NCBI RefSeq assembly: GCF_000010725.1
Contig: NC_013854.1
Span: forward strand, 2,323,001 to 2,387,000
Direction of reading: 5' to 3'
Source of the DNA: Azospirillum sp. B510
Lineage (GTDB): Bacteria > Pseudomonadota > Alphaproteobacteria > Azospirillales > Azospirillaceae
DNA: 64,000 nucleotides
The notes below the pieces were generated by a model. That model searched no databases. It was given only the letters and a program-made list of their open reading frames with translations, and had not been told where the DNA came from. Within the stretch, counting starts at the first letter, position 1; the number at the start of each line of letters is the position of its first letter. The position numbers and the translations under genes were made by a program. Below are positions 7,936 to 17,994 of the stretch, piece after piece.

Positions 7936-8691
7936 ATGGCGAAAGCGGCAGCCTTCAACGCCCGGCTTCGGGTCTTCGTGGATCGGGCGCTCTCTCCGGA
8001 AGCGCAGTCCCGCCGGCTGGCGGAAATCGCCATCACCGAGCGGGACCGGCTGATTGCCGCCGGCCGGGCTTCCCGCCGGTACCGGCGCTGGGTCGATGGG
8101 GTGGAGGGTGCGCCCGAGACCGCGGTCCGGCCGGCAGATGGCGGTCGCATCGTCTACCGGTTCTCGATCATGGAAGCGGTCTGCACCTTCGCCCTGTCGT
8201 TCCTCATCAACCGTAGCCCGCCCCGATCCTCCGCACCGCTGAACCCCGCCACGGGCAAGACGGCGCATTACCGGGACGGCTTCTATTTCGGCATCAAGGA
8301 CAGCGCCTCCGCCTATGCGGGCAAGGGTGACTCCGCCGGCCGGTTCGTCCCGGCGGCGCAGTTCAACCCGGCGGCGCTGTCCCCCACCATCACCGAAATC
8401 ATCATCGGCAACGTGCTGCCCTACAGCCGCAAGGTCGACGTGCAGCTGATCGGGGGGCAGTCGCTATCCTTCCCGGTGCCGCCCGGCCTGTTCGATGGCG
8501 CCGTGAAGGCGATCCGTTCCCGCTTTGGCGACCTCGTGGAGGTCAAGCGGGTCTACACGATGGATTTCCCCAACCAGTACCGGCTGAAGCGTCGGCAGGT
8601 CTGGGCCACCGGCAAGAAGCAGGGGCTCTCGCGTGGACGTCAAGGAACGCGCGTTGAGAGCCCCGCCATCATCATCCTACCGAGGCGCTAA
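7936..8691 (+). CDS. Phage structural protein of unknown function
   Basis: 251 residues, starting three bases after the chaperone stop. The N-terminal 50 residues are basic and helical (FNARLRVFVDRALSPEAQSR); the middle carries 'HYRDGFYFGIKDSASAYAG' and 'GNVLPYSRKVDVQLIGGQSLSF' segments and the end is very basic (KRRQVWATGKKQGLSRGR). The central part looks like a minor tail or neck protein rather than an enzyme, but I cannot name the family. The last four bases overlap the end of the reverse-strand gene at 8688-9206, so the operon is interrupted right here. Confidence 0.65.
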   Translation: MAKAAAFNARLRVFVDRALSPEAQSRRLAEIAITERDRLIAAGRASRRYRRWVDGVEGAPETAVRPADGGRIVYRFSIMEAVCTFALSFLINRSPPRSSAPLNPATGKTAHYRDGFYFGIKDSASAYAGKGDSAGRFVPAAQFNPAALSPTITEIIIGNVLPYSRKVDVQLIGGQSLSFPVPPGLFDGAVKAIRSRFGDLVEVKRVYTMDFPNQYRLKRRQVWATGKKQGLSRGRQGTRVESPAIIILPRR

Positions 8692-9206
8692 CTGCTCTTC
8701 GCTACCTTTGAAATCATGTCCTGCGCCTGACGAAGCATTTTGATAGTGTTTACAAGTAATGGATCTGCGTTTCCGAACGACGATGCGGATAAGTTGGCGT
8801 CCCGATTAACGTCAGAATTATATATCTGCACACCAAACCCTAACGATCCTTTATATCCATCCATGAGTGAAAACCTAATAAACGGAGTTGCGTTGAAGAA
8901 CGCATGACGCAGCACAAAGCTTTGCTGCGCTGTAATTACCCCACTGAAGCCGCCGAGGGCAGCAAGTATTTCTGGAATATCACTCTCTGGAATTGATGAA
9001 AGAGCTGACGCTTTTTTGTCCTCGATAATGGAAATATCAACGTAGAAGCTTCTAAGTGGAGCCTTTTCATCAGGCGAATAAACAATACTCTCCCGAACTC
9101 CAATGGAAATCGGTTGCGTATTGTTTATCGTTCCAATCGTTTGGGTCGAATGAAGATGTAGAGGCTTGTGCCTCTGAGCGAATTTAATCGCCGGTATCTC
9201 CGCCAT
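8688..9206 (-). CDS. AT-rich reverse-strand gene inserted in tail operon (moron), unknown function
   Basis: 172 residues, starting at ATG 9204-9206 with GGAGG (on the reverse strand) six bases upstream. Base composition is clearly more AT-rich than both neighbours, codons such as ATA, TTA and AAT are common, and the strand is opposite to all other tail genes; together these mark a late acquisition. The protein has a mixed beta pattern with RESIVYSPDEKAPLRSFYVD, 'GVITAQQSFVLRHAFFNATP' and 'GSLGFGVQIYNSDVNRD' parts, no signal peptide, and no clear membrane helix. I do not recognise it. Phage morons often affect superinfection or host defence; that role is only a possibility here. Confidence 0.8.
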   Translation of the reverse strand: MAEIPAIKFAQRHKPLHLHSTQTIGTINNTQPISIGVRESIVYSPDEKAPLRSFYVDISIIEDKKASALSSIPESDIPEILAALGGFSGVITAQQSFVLRHAFFNATPFIRFSLMDGYKGSLGFGVQIYNSDVNRDANLSASSFGNADPLLVNTIKMLRQAQDMISKVAKSS

Positions 9207-9278
9207 AGCATTCCTCCAAGCTGTAGGGCGCTTAGTTTGCTCTCCGCTTTTTGGAGAGTCTAACCCTAGAATTCTCTG

Positions 9279-9313
9279 AAAAAGCGCCCATCAAGTCCGA
9301 TGGGTCGCTTTTT
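9279..9313 (+). terminator. Bidirectional hairpin between moron and tape measure gene
   Basis: AAAAAGCG-c-CCAT (9279-9291) pairs with ATGG-g/t-CGCTTTTT (9300-9313). The A-run on one side and the T-run on the other would let it act on both strands. It insulates the reverse-strand gene from the tape measure gene. Confidence 0.7.
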
Positions 9314-9328
9314 ATGCGAGGCACGCCC

Positions 9329-12300
9329 ATGACTGATCAGATCGAGAGCCTGGACGTAGGCTTCCAAGACGGTGTGTCGGCTGGCGCCAAGAAGGCGACC
9401 GACGCGGTCACGGGCCTGGGCGACGCCTTCAGCGCCACCGAGGCGAAGGCGGAGCGTGCTGGACAGGGCACGAAGAAGGCGACCGACGAGGTTGCAGCCG
9501 GCGCCGCAGCCGCCGGGAAAGCCATCGACTCCTACGCCGGCACCGTGGAGCGTGCCGACGAGCGGGTAAGGCGCCACGCCCAGACGTACGACCAGCTCGC
9601 CAACAAGTTCGACCGGACCAAGCGGGAGGCTGCCGCCGTCGCGCGGGCCATCGCGCCGTATCAGCGGGCGCTGGATGACCTGGAGGCGAGCAGCGCCAAG
9701 GCGGGCGAGAAGGAGGAGCTTCGCGCCACCATCACGGCCAAGATGGAGGCCGCCGCCGAAAAGGCGCGGGTAGCGGTGGCGCGCTATTTCAAGGACGTGG
9801 AAGCCGGCGCGGCAGCGGCGAACGCAGCGGCCGGCGGGCTGTCGGCTGGCATGGCCGCCGCCACGGCCTCGGCCGGCTCTTGGGCTGGCGCGCTGGACAA
9901 GGTGTATGCCACCGCCGGCAGCATGTCCGACGGGCTGAACCGCGCCGCCCGCGCCCTCCGGGATCTGAACACCTCTTTCGACGCCGGGCACACCAGCTTT
10001 GCCGAGTGGGCGGCCGGGGCGAAGGGGCTGGAGGCCAGCTTGCGCGGCGTGTCCGCAGCGCAGAAGGCCATCAACGACTCGGTCGGCCTGTCGCGCCAGA
10101 CGGCGAACACCGCAACCATCGGCGCCACCCGCTACGCCACCACCGGACGGGGATCGAGCGGGACCGGCTCCATCACCTTCGGGGACGACGGCAGCGTGCA
10201 GCGCCTGGACGACATCACCGCGGCGTTCGCGGCGGCGGACGCTGAACTGGACGCCTACCGCGTCTCGCTCGGGCTGACCGACGCCGCCCAGCAGAAGTAT
10301 GTGGCCGGACTGGCGAAGTTGCAGGCCACCATCCGCCGGGCTGGTGTGGAGGAGGCCGAGGCAACCCGCCTGCTCAACGCCTATGCCGCCGCCCACGATC
10401 CTGCCGCGCGCTCCGCCGGCCAAGCCACAAAGGCGGCGGAGGCCACCGCCTCCGAATGGCAGGCCATCCTCGTTCAGGAGGAGTTTGCCGCCCGAGAGCG
10501 CATCGCCCAGACCAAGACCAACGTCGCGGCCAATTGGGAAGCGCAATTGGCGATGGACGAGTGGGGGGCACGCGAAGCCAAGGCGAAGCTCGCCACCGAA
10601 TGGGAAGGGCTGCTGGCGCTCGAAGAGTTCCAGCAGCGCGAGCGGATCGCCCAGACGAAGGCGCAGGTTGCCGCCGCCTGGGAAGCGCAGATCGCCATGG
10701 ACCAATGGGGAGCGCGCGAAGCCAAGGCGAAGCTGGCGACCGAGTGGGAGGCCAGCCTTGCGATGGAGCAGTTCGACGCTCCCGTCACCTATCGCAAGAC
10801 GGTTGCCTCCTTCGACAAGGAGGCCGGCGACGCGCTGAAATACACGGAGGCCCTGGACCGGCTCCGAAGCACTGCGGCGGCGGCTGGCGTGTCGCTGGAC
10901 CAACTGGCCGCCGATGAAGCCAAGCTCGCGGCCTCCCTCTCCCCCGCGGCCATCGCGGCGAAGAAGGAGGAGGAGGCGCTCCAGCGGCTGGTGGGCACCC
11001 TGGATCGCACTTTCGGCGCCACTGAGAAGCTGACCGAGCGGCAGGCGCTGCTCGACAAGGCGCTGACGGATGGCGTCGGCGGGATCAGGCTGACTGCCGA
11101 TCAGCACGCCGCCCTGTCGGCGAAGCTACGGGAGCAGCACGATCTTGCGACCCGCAGCGCGACCAGCACAAAGCTGGCCGCGCACGAGACGCTGAACCTC
11201 GGCTACCAGATCCAGGATTTCGTCGTCCAGGTCGGTTCCGGCCAGTCCGCGGTGGTCGCCATGCTCCAGCAGGCGCCGCAGGCTGTGGGTGCGGTCGGCG
11301 GCCTGTCCCGGGCGATGGCGCTTCTCACCTCCACCACCGCGCTGACGGTGATGGGGGTGGGATCGCTGGCTGTCGGCTTTGGCCTGGTGCTCGGCCGGGC
11401 GAACACGATCTCCGCCGAACTGCGCGAGTTCACCGTCCTGCTGAAGGCGACCGGCGATCAGGCCGGCATGACGGCCGAGCAAATGCGCAGCGTTGCGGAC
11501 GGTATGATGGGTGGCGGCGCCTCGCGTGAGGAGGCGAACACCGTCGTCAAGAATATCGTCAACACCCGCAAGCTGGCCGGCGAGCAGATCGCCCGCGACA
11601 TCGGCTCGCTGTCGATCGATATGGGCAGCGTCTTCGGCGGCACCTCCGATGCCGGCCGAATGCTGACCGGTTGGTTGACCACCGGCGTCAAGGGACTGCG
11701 CGAGATGGCGGCGGAGACCGGCGCCCTCTCGGTGGCGCAGTACGAAGCCGCCCGCGCCGCCCTGGAGCATGGCGACCGGGAGAAAGCGCTCGCCATCGCC
11801 GTCGGTGCACTGAAAGATCGGTTCTCTGGCCTGCATCGCGAGTCGCTCAGCCCGGCCGGGCAGGCGATGGAAGACCTGTCCCACGCCTACAACGAGCTGC
11901 TGAACGCCGCCGCGGAACACCCCATCGTGGTTACGGTGCAGATCGTCGGGGCCGACCTGCTGAAGGAGGTTTCGAATTTCATCAAGGACCCGGCGAACTT
12001 CCAGTTCCCGACCTTCTCCAGAGAGACGGAGTTCCCGAACCCCTTCGGGTGGTTCATCGGCTTGGCGAAGGCCCGGCCCAACCCCACCCTTTCCGAGGGA
12101 GCGTTGACCGGCAGGGCGCCATTGCTCCCGCCGGCTCCCGCGGGCACCCCGATCCCCGGCCGCAAGCCGACGCAGCGGGACGGCCTGCCGCTGGACGAGG
12201 CACTGACCATCTCCGACCTGACCGCGGCCAACGACAGGTTGTTGGCGGTCATGCAGAAAGTCGGTGCCGAGCGCGTCATCGAAACCGCCAGGGTGCAGGC

Positions 12301-15300
12301 GGAGATGGCGGCGACCAATGCCGGCAAGAGCGCGAAAGCGGCCGAACTGGAGGGCATCCAGGCCGCCCGCATGGCGCGTGCCCAACTCGTCCAGGCGGTG
12401 GACGACAGCAACCGGGCCGCCGCCGCAGAGGTGGCCGGCGCCGATCTGGTGGCCCGTGCCTACGGCCAGTCCACCGCCGCGGTGCGCGAGGCCGAGATCC
12501 ACCAGAATGCCTTGGCAGAGGTGGCGCGCGGCACAATCGAGCCCTATGACGCCATCGTGAGCCGCCTGCGGGCGGTGGACGATGCCCAGCGCAAGGTCCA
12601 AGCGGCACAGTTCGACGCCACGCTGAAGCAGCAAACCGACGACGCTCTGCGACTGGCCGACGCCTGGGGCCGTGGCGCCAATGCCGCGCGGGAAGCAGGG
12701 CTCGCCAACGAGGCCCTGGCCGAGGCGCGCAAGCGCGGGCTGGCACCGACCAAGGATGCTGGCCAGATCCAGGACATCGGTCGCGGCATCCTGGCGCGCG
12801 ATGCGGCGCGGCGGTCGCAGGAATTCGCGCAGATGGCGGCCGAGCAGCGCAGGGCGGTGGAGTTGGCCAACGCTGAATTCGGCATGCTGGGCCAATCCAA
12901 CGCCGAACGCGCCAAGGCGGTGGCGATCCTGCAAACCACCAACACGCTGCGCGACAAAGGTGTTGACCTGACCGACGCCGGCACACAGGCGTATATCCGT
13001 CAGGCGGGCGAGCTGGCGCGCGTCAACAGTCAGTTGCAGGACGCCGCCCAGAACGCCGCCAATCTGGCGCAGCCGATCACCACGGCTTTCGAGGATGTGG
13101 TCGTCGGCGCGAAGAAGGCGGGCGATGCCGGCAAAGCCCTGGCCGAGGACCTGAAGCGGGTCTTTTTCCGCGCGACAGTGACGAAACCAGCCGAGACGTG
13201 GCTGACCGGCACGCTGACCAAGCTGATGTCCGGGCCGATCGGCGCGGCGAACGACAATGCCCCGCGACCGGCCAACGATCCGGGCAGCCTCAGCCGGATC
13301 GTGACCAGCGTGTCCGGCGGCCTCGGCTCGTCGCCGTCCAACGCGATGTGGGTGCAGCAGGCCGGCTCCGCTGCTGCCGTGGCGCTCGATCCGCAGGCGC
13401 TGACCGGCAGAGCCCCCCTGCCGGTGGCGATCAGGGATGGCGGTCAGGTGGAGGATCTGCTCCGATCCGAGGCCCGCGCACAGGGCGTGCCAGAGGCAGT
13501 CGCGCTCGCCATCGGAAAGCTCGAAAGCGGATTTCGCCAGCACCGCGACGACGGCCGGCTGCTGACCTCCAGCGCCGGGGCGCAGGGCGTCATGCAGCTC
13601 ATGCCGGCGACGGCGAAATGGCTCGGCGTCGATGCGACCGACACCCGAGAGAATGTGCGAGGCGGCATCAAGTACCTGGCGATGCTCGGCCGGCAGTTCG
13701 GCGGCGATTGGAACATGGTCGCCGCTGCCTACAACGCCGGCCCGACACGGGTGCAGCAGTACCTGACTCAAGGCCGCGCCCTGCCGACCGAAACGGTGAC
13801 CTATGTCGAGCGGTTCGGGAAGTCCGTCCAGACCGCCAATACCGCTGTCGAGGGTATGGCCGCTCGCGCTGAAGGCGCAGCCACGTCTCAGGCTGCGACC
13901 ACCCAGAACCTGACCACCGCGCAGCGCGACGCCGTATCGGCGGCTTTGTCGACCGTCAAGTCGATGGATAGCGTATCTACCGCTGCCGACGACATTGACG
14001 CGCGGCTTGGCATGGCATCGGACGGCGTGTCCACCGCTGCCGAGAAGCTGACCGCCGCACAGAAGGAGGCGGCGCAGGGAGCCGTCACCTTTGCGCAGTC
14101 GTCACAGCAAGCCGGCGACTTCATGGTGGATGGCACCCAGCAGGCGCTCGGCGCGCTGCTGAGCGTCATTGGCGCGGCCAGTGGAATCAAGGGCGCGGGC
14201 ATCCCCGGTCAGGTTGTCCAGGCCGGCGGCCCGCAAGGGATCGCCAACAGCTTCTCCCAACTCGGAAGCCTGCTGAAGACGGACGGCATCTTCGGTTCGA
14301 ACAGCGCGATCAGCAGCGTCAAGGGCTTCCTGAACACGCCGATCCCTGGGCTGTCAAACATCGGATACACGGCGCCGCAGGCGGCTGCGGTCGCCAAGAC
14401 CTCCACCGGCACGCTGGCCGGCGGCGAGGGTGCCAGCACCGGCACGGGAGCTCAGGCGGCTGGCGGTCCAACCTGGGGCAATGCGCTCGGGGCGGTCGGC
14501 TACGGCTTCAACGCCTTCCAGAACTTCCGGTCGGGGAACGTGATCGGAGGCATCGGTAACACCGCCGCCACCGCCATGATGTTCATCCCCGGTGCCCAGC
14601 CCTTCGCGCCGCTGGTCGCCATCGGCAGCCAGTTGCTGGGTGGTCTTTTTGGAAAGGACCGTGGGAAGCCGGCGGCCGGCGCCGGGGTGCAATATGTTGA
14701 CGGCAGGCAGACCTTCGCCGGCGCCGCCACCGATAACAATGGCAGCGCCGAACAGGCGCAGCAACTGCTCCAGAGCATCGATGCCGCGACAAAGCAATTC
14801 ATCGCCCTGGTTGGGGGAAAGACGAATGGCGGCTTTGGCATCGCCGTGGAATCCAAGGATGGCAAGTTTCGCTCCAGGGACGGCGGACCGTCGGGGCAAC
14901 TGGGCGCCTCCTACGACACGCTGGACGAAGCGGTCATTGCCGGTATCCGCCACAACGTCAGCCAGGGGCTGATCTCTGCGTCGGAAGACGTGCTGAAAGC
15001 CGTCAAGAACAGCACCAAGACCGACATCAACGAGTTCATGGCGGATGTGAGTTTCGGAAAGAATTTCCGAGCGCAGATTGATGCCATGAATTCGGCGCTT
15101 GATCCAACCTCGAACCAGATCAAGGCATGGACCGAAGCCTCCCAGCAGCTTGGAGATCAGGTCAAGGTCAGCGTCACGGACTGGAAGGACACAGCGTCGC
15201 GGCTCGGACTGGCAACCGAGACCGAGCTGACCGCCGCCGCCCGCAAGGGCATCACCGCGATGATGGGGCTGGGACCGGCGGTGGAGCCGCTGCGGGGCGT

Positions 15301-17983
15301 CTCCGCCGTCACCAAGCAGGCGGAGATCCAGTTCGAGGCATTCCGGCCAGCTCTGTCTGCGCTTGGCTATACCGCCGCCGAAGTAGCGGACATGGCGGGA
15401 AAATACACGGCGAAGCTGAAGGACGACTATCTGACGTCGGTCGGCTACCAGACCAGGGCCGGCGATCTCTCCATTACGCAACTGGTCGATCCAGGCGCGC
15501 GGGCGACGTCGACCGACCGAGTGAAGGCGCTCGGGCTCGACCCCAAGTTCGCCGGGGTGTCCGCGCTCGGTAACGTGCTCGATCAGGTCGACGCATCCGC
15601 GACATCCGGCACCCTGCGTTTCGGCGACCTGCGTTCAGCGATGGAGGCGCTGAACGCAGCCCTTCGCGACGGGGTGCTGACGGGCGACCAGTACGGCACC
15701 GCCGTGTCCGGATTCACTGCGGCTTGGCAGCGCAACATTGGCGTCTTGTCGGCGCTGCGCGATGGTAGCGCGGCGGTCGAAACGGCCATCAACCCTTCCT
15801 GGCGGGCAAGCGCCGATGCCCAGCTGTCAGAGGCCGGGATGTATGGCCCGCAGGTGCTGGCTCTGCGGGATGTATGGCAAGGAGTGTCTGACGCGGCGGC
15901 GGTTGGTACGTTGACTGGCGACCAGCTGCGGGCTGCGCTCGCTGATCTGAATGGCCAGTTGACAGCAGGCACCATCAGCGCCGAACAGCAAAAGGCGGCG
16001 GTGGCGCAGCTGACCAAGGCGTGGCAGGACAACGAGACTGCGGCGACGCGTCTCCAAGCGGCCGAAGACCTAAATGTCCGCGCTCTGCGCGCGGAGGGTA
16101 AGGGGGGCGCCGCCGACGCTCAGGAATTGCAGCTGCGCCAGCAGCGTGAATTCCAGCAGGCGGTGAAGGACGGCCAAGACGCCGCCTATCTCGGTGGTCT
16201 GAAATATGTTCAGGGCCTGGAGGCACAAACAGCGGCCCTGGAGCAACAAAACAAGGTCACCCAAGCCGCCCAAGACCTGCACGTCCGTGCGCTGCGCGCT
16301 GAAAATCGTGGCGGAGACGCTGACACGCTGGAGTTGGCGTTGCGCCAGCAGCGTGAATTCCAGCAGGCGGTGAAGGACGGCCAAGACGCCGCCTATCTCG
16401 GTGGTCTGAAATATGTCCAGGGGCTGGAGGCCGAGGCAGCGAAAAAGGAGAAGCTGGCGGCGCTTACAGCCTATACCGCCGACATCAACAGCCGGACGTA
16501 TGGGGTAATCGGTCGCGACCGCGACTCTGGTTTGCTGGCGCTCCAACAGCAGCAAAAAGTCGAACTGTCGCAGGCAGAAGACAAGGGCTATGACACCACG
16601 CAGCTGAAGCAGCTACAGGCCGCCGAATATGCGGCGCGAGCCTTTTCTCTAGCGCAGGCCGATGTTCTTGGTTGGTACGATCAGGAAATCACCGCAAGGC
16701 AGACCTTCATTTCCACTCTTCAGGACGGCGCGCTGAAGGTTGCCCAGGCGGCCAAGCAATTCGCCGCCGCCCGTGATGCCCTCGCCATCAGCCAGGACGC
16801 GCCGATCAGCCCGCAGGAGCGGCTGACGGAGACCAAACGGCAATGGGATGCCGCGTTGGAGATCATTCGTTCGACCAAAAAGAGTGATGAAGAAAAGGAC
16901 ACCGCCCGCACCAACCTGATCAGCCTCGGCCAGACCTTGACGACGATCGAAAAGGAGAACTCGGCCGGAACCGCCCGAGCGCTCTACGACATGGTGATGG
17001 CGGCCGAAAAGGAGCTTGGCACCGTCACGCCATCCTCCACCGCGGCGACGGCCGAGGCCGACCTGAAAGTCGCCCAGGATCAGCTGAAGGAACTTCAGCG
17101 GGCGCGAACGGAGGCGGCAGCGCTGGGGCAAAAGAACTACGGCAAGCTGGAAGACATCACCGGCATCATGGCCCAGAGCTACGTCGTGATGCAGGGCTTC
17201 AGGGCGCCGCTGGAACAGCTGACGGGCACCAAATCCAGCGCGACCCTGCCGCAGATGCTCGCTGGCCTGACGACTGGCACCCTACCGGGGATCATGACTT
17301 GGGCGCGCGCGCAGGGACCGGACGCCACCTATCAGGTTCTTAGGGCGGCGGATGAGAAGCTTGGCTGGGCCAATAATCCATACAGATACACCGCGAGCCC
17401 GGATATTGCGTCGCTGGGCGACAAGGTGTCGACCGATGCCTGGATGTCGATCCTGCGGTCGGTCGGCTACACCGGCGAGGCCAACGCCTGGGCGATCAAC
17501 TCCTGGCTCGCCGCCTACGGCAAGGCCGACCAATACGAGGGCGCTATGCGGGCTTGGGCGCACGAGCGCGGCATCCCAGGCTTTGCGACCGGCACCCTGG
17601 CCACCCCGCCCGGCGCGGTGTGGGTGGGCGAGCAGGGGCCAGAGCTGCTGTGGCAGGGGGGCGGCGCGGCGGTCGCGTCGAGCGCTGACTCGATCCGGAT
17701 CGCCGGCATATATCAAACGGCCGCCAATGACCGCTACCCCGCCGGCATCGCCAGCTATCAGCCGGCCGCCCCGGTGCCGCCGGTGCGGGGCGGCGACGGA
17801 AACGCCGCCATCCTGGCCGAGCTGCGGCGGCTCAACGCCCAGATCGTTGAGATCAAGCAAGCCCTGCACGACGAAGAGGGTGCCGCACAGGACCAGCGCG
17901 GCGTGCTGCTGACCAGGCTGATCAGGACAGTCGAAGCGCTCAAATCCGAAATCGCGGATCAGAAGCCGCGGCGGGCAGCATAA
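9329..17983 (+). CDS. Tail length tape measure protein with lytic transglycosylase domain
   Basis: 2,884 residues. Start taken at ATG 9329, preceded by GCGAGG; ATG 9314 in the same frame touches the hairpin and is the alternative. Residues 1-600 are Ala/Lys/Glu-rich coiled coil. Residues 605-730 have the prophage tape-measure signature (TLNLGYQIQDFVVQVGSGQ, QQAPQAVGAVGG, a hydrophobic hairpin LTVMGVGSLAVGFGLVLG). Residues about 1370-1500 are an SLT lytic transglycosylase: catalytic Glu in KLESGF, then SAGAQGVMQLMPATA and AAYNAGPTRVQQYL. The C-terminus has PGFATGTLATPPGAVWVGEQ, the usual end motif. It sets tail length and may open peptidoglycan during injection. Two internal duplications are present. 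Confidence 0.93.
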   Translation: MTDQIESLDVGFQDGVSAGAKKATDAVTGLGDAFSATEAKAERAGQGTKKATDEVAAGAAAAGKAIDSYAGTVERADERVRRHAQTYDQLANKFDRTKREAAAVARAIAPYQRALDDLEASSAKAGEKEELRATITAKMEAAAEKARVAVARYFKDVEAGAAAANAAAGGLSAGMAAATASAGSWAGALDKVYATAGSMSDGLNRAARALRDLNTSFDAGHTSFAEWAAGAKGLEASLRGVSAAQKAINDSVGLSRQTANTATIGATRYATTGRGSSGTGSITFGDDGSVQRLDDITAAFAAADAELDAYRVSLGLTDAAQQKYVAGLAKLQATIRRAGVEEAEATRLLNAYAAAHDPAARSAGQATKAAEATASEWQAILVQEEFAARERIAQTKTNVAANWEAQLAMDEWGAREAKAKLATEWEGLLALEEFQQRERIAQTKAQVAAAWEAQIAMDQWGAREAKAKLATEWEASLAMEQFDAPVTYRKTVASFDKEAGDALKYTEALDRLRSTAAAAGVSLDQLAADEAKLAASLSPAAIAAKKEEEALQRLVGTLDRTFGATEKLTERQALLDKALTDGVGGIRLTADQHAALSAKLREQHDLATRSATSTKLAAHETLNLGYQIQDFVVQVGSGQSAVVAMLQQAPQAVGAVGGLSRAMALLTSTTALTVMGVGSLAVGFGLVLGRANTISAELREFTVLLKATGDQAGMTAEQMRSVADGMMGGGASREEANTVVKNIVNTRKLAGEQIARDIGSLSIDMGSVFGGTSDAGRMLTGWLTTGVKGLREMAAETGALSVAQYEAARAALEHGDREKALAIAVGALKDRFSGLHRESLSPAGQAMEDLSHAYNELLNAAAEHPIVVTVQIVGADLLKEVSNFIKDPANFQFPTFSRETEFPNPFGWFIGLAKARPNPTLSEGALTGRAPLLPPAPAGTPIPGRKPTQRDGLPLDEALTISDLTAANDRLLAVMQKVGAERVIETARVQAEMAATNAGKSAKAAELEGIQAARMARAQLVQAVDDSNRAAAAEVAGADLVARAYGQSTAAVREAEIHQNALAEVARGTIEPYDAIVSRLRAVDDAQRKVQAAQFDATLKQQTDDALRLADAWGRGANAAREAGLANEALAEARKRGLAPTKDAGQIQDIGRGILARDAARRSQEFAQMAAEQRRAVELANAEFGMLGQSNAERAKAVAILQTTNTLRDKGVDLTDAGTQAYIRQAGELARVNSQLQDAAQNAANLAQPITTAFEDVVVGAKKAGDAGKALAEDLKRVFFRATVTKPAETWLTGTLTKLMSGPIGAANDNAPRPANDPGSLSRIVTSVSGGLGSSPSNAMWVQQAGSAAAVALDPQALTGRAPLPVAIRDGGQVEDLLRSEARAQGVPEAVALAIGKLESGFRQHRDDGRLLTSSAGAQGVMQLMPATAKWLGVDATDTRENVRGGIKYLAMLGRQFGGDWNMVAAAYNAGPTRVQQYLTQGRALPTETVTYVERFGKSVQTANTAVEGMAARAEGAATSQAATTQNLTTAQRDAVSAALSTVKSMDSVSTAADDIDARLGMASDGVSTAAEKLTAAQKEAAQGAVTFAQSSQQAGDFMVDGTQQALGALLSVIGAASGIKGAGIPGQVVQAGGPQGIANSFSQLGSLLKTDGIFGSNSAISSVKGFLNTPIPGLSNIGYTAPQAAAVAKTSTGTLAGGEGASTGTGAQAAGGPTWGNALGAVGYGFNAFQNFRSGNVIGGIGNTAATAMMFIPGAQPFAPLVAIGSQLLGGLFGKDRGKPAAGAGVQYVDGRQTFAGAATDNNGSAEQAQQLLQSIDAATKQFIALVGGKTNGGFGIAVESKDGKFRSRDGGPSGQLGASYDTLDEAVIAGIRHNVSQGLISASEDVLKAVKNSTKTDINEFMADVSFGKNFRAQIDAMNSALDPTSNQIKAWTEASQQLGDQVKVSVTDWKDTASRLGLATETELTAAARKGITAMMGLGPAVEPLRGVSAVTKQAEIQFEAFRPALSALGYTAAEVADMAGKYTAKLKDDYLTSVGYQTRAGDLSITQLVDPGARATSTDRVKALGLDPKFAGVSALGNVLDQVDASATSGTLRFGDLRSAMEALNAALRDGVLTGDQYGTAVSGFTAAWQRNIGVLSALRDGSAAVETAINPSWRASADAQLSEAGMYGPQVLALRDVWQGVSDAAAVGTLTGDQLRAALADLNGQLTAGTISAEQQKAAVAQLTKAWQDNETAATRLQAAEDLNVRALRAEGKGGAADAQELQLRQQREFQQAVKDGQDAAYLGGLKYVQGLEAQTAALEQQNKVTQAAQDLHVRALRAENRGGDADTLELALRQQREFQQAVKDGQDAAYLGGLKYVQGLEAEAAKKEKLAALTAYTADINSRTYGVIGRDRDSGLLALQQQQKVELSQAEDKGYDTTQLKQLQAAEYAARAFSLAQADVLGWYDQEITARQTFISTLQDGALKVAQAAKQFAAARDALAISQDAPISPQERLTETKRQWDAALEIIRSTKKSDEEKDTARTNLISLGQTLTTIEKENSAGTARALYDMVMAAEKELGTVTPSSTAATAEADLKVAQDQLKELQRARTEAAALGQKNYGKLEDITGIMAQSYVVMQGFRAPLEQLTGTKSSATLPQMLAGLTTGTLPGIMTWARAQGPDATYQVLRAADEKLGWANNPYRYTASPDIASLGDKVSTDAWMSILRSVGYTGEANAWAINSWLAAYGKADQYEGAMRAWAHERGIPGFATGTLATPPGAVWVGEQGPELLWQGGGAAVASSADSIRIAGIYQTAANDRYPAGIASYQPAAPVPPVRGGDGNAAILAELRRLNAQIVEIKQALHDEEGAAQDQRGVLLTRLIRTVEALKSEIADQKPRRAA
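16134..16416 (+). repeat. Direct repeat inside tape measure gene (76 bp identical, 207-bp period)
   Basis: Bases 16134-16209 recur without change at 16341-16416; the in-frame 69-residue unit carries RQQREFQQAVKDGQDAAY and GGLKYVQGLEA. Flanking parts of the unit match less well. The near-identity at DNA level implies a recent tandem duplication or gene conversion. Confidence 0.85.
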
Positions 17984-17994
17984 GGGAGATCCAC

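Noticed and set aside
9240..9258. CTCTCC/GGAGAG hairpin as terminator
   Set aside because: T-run is in the loop, not after the stem; it may instead affect the moron leader.
11126..13771. Reverse open frame of 881 codons inside the tape measure gene
   Set aside because: Shadow frame in a long high-GC gene without ribosome binding site or recognisable fold.
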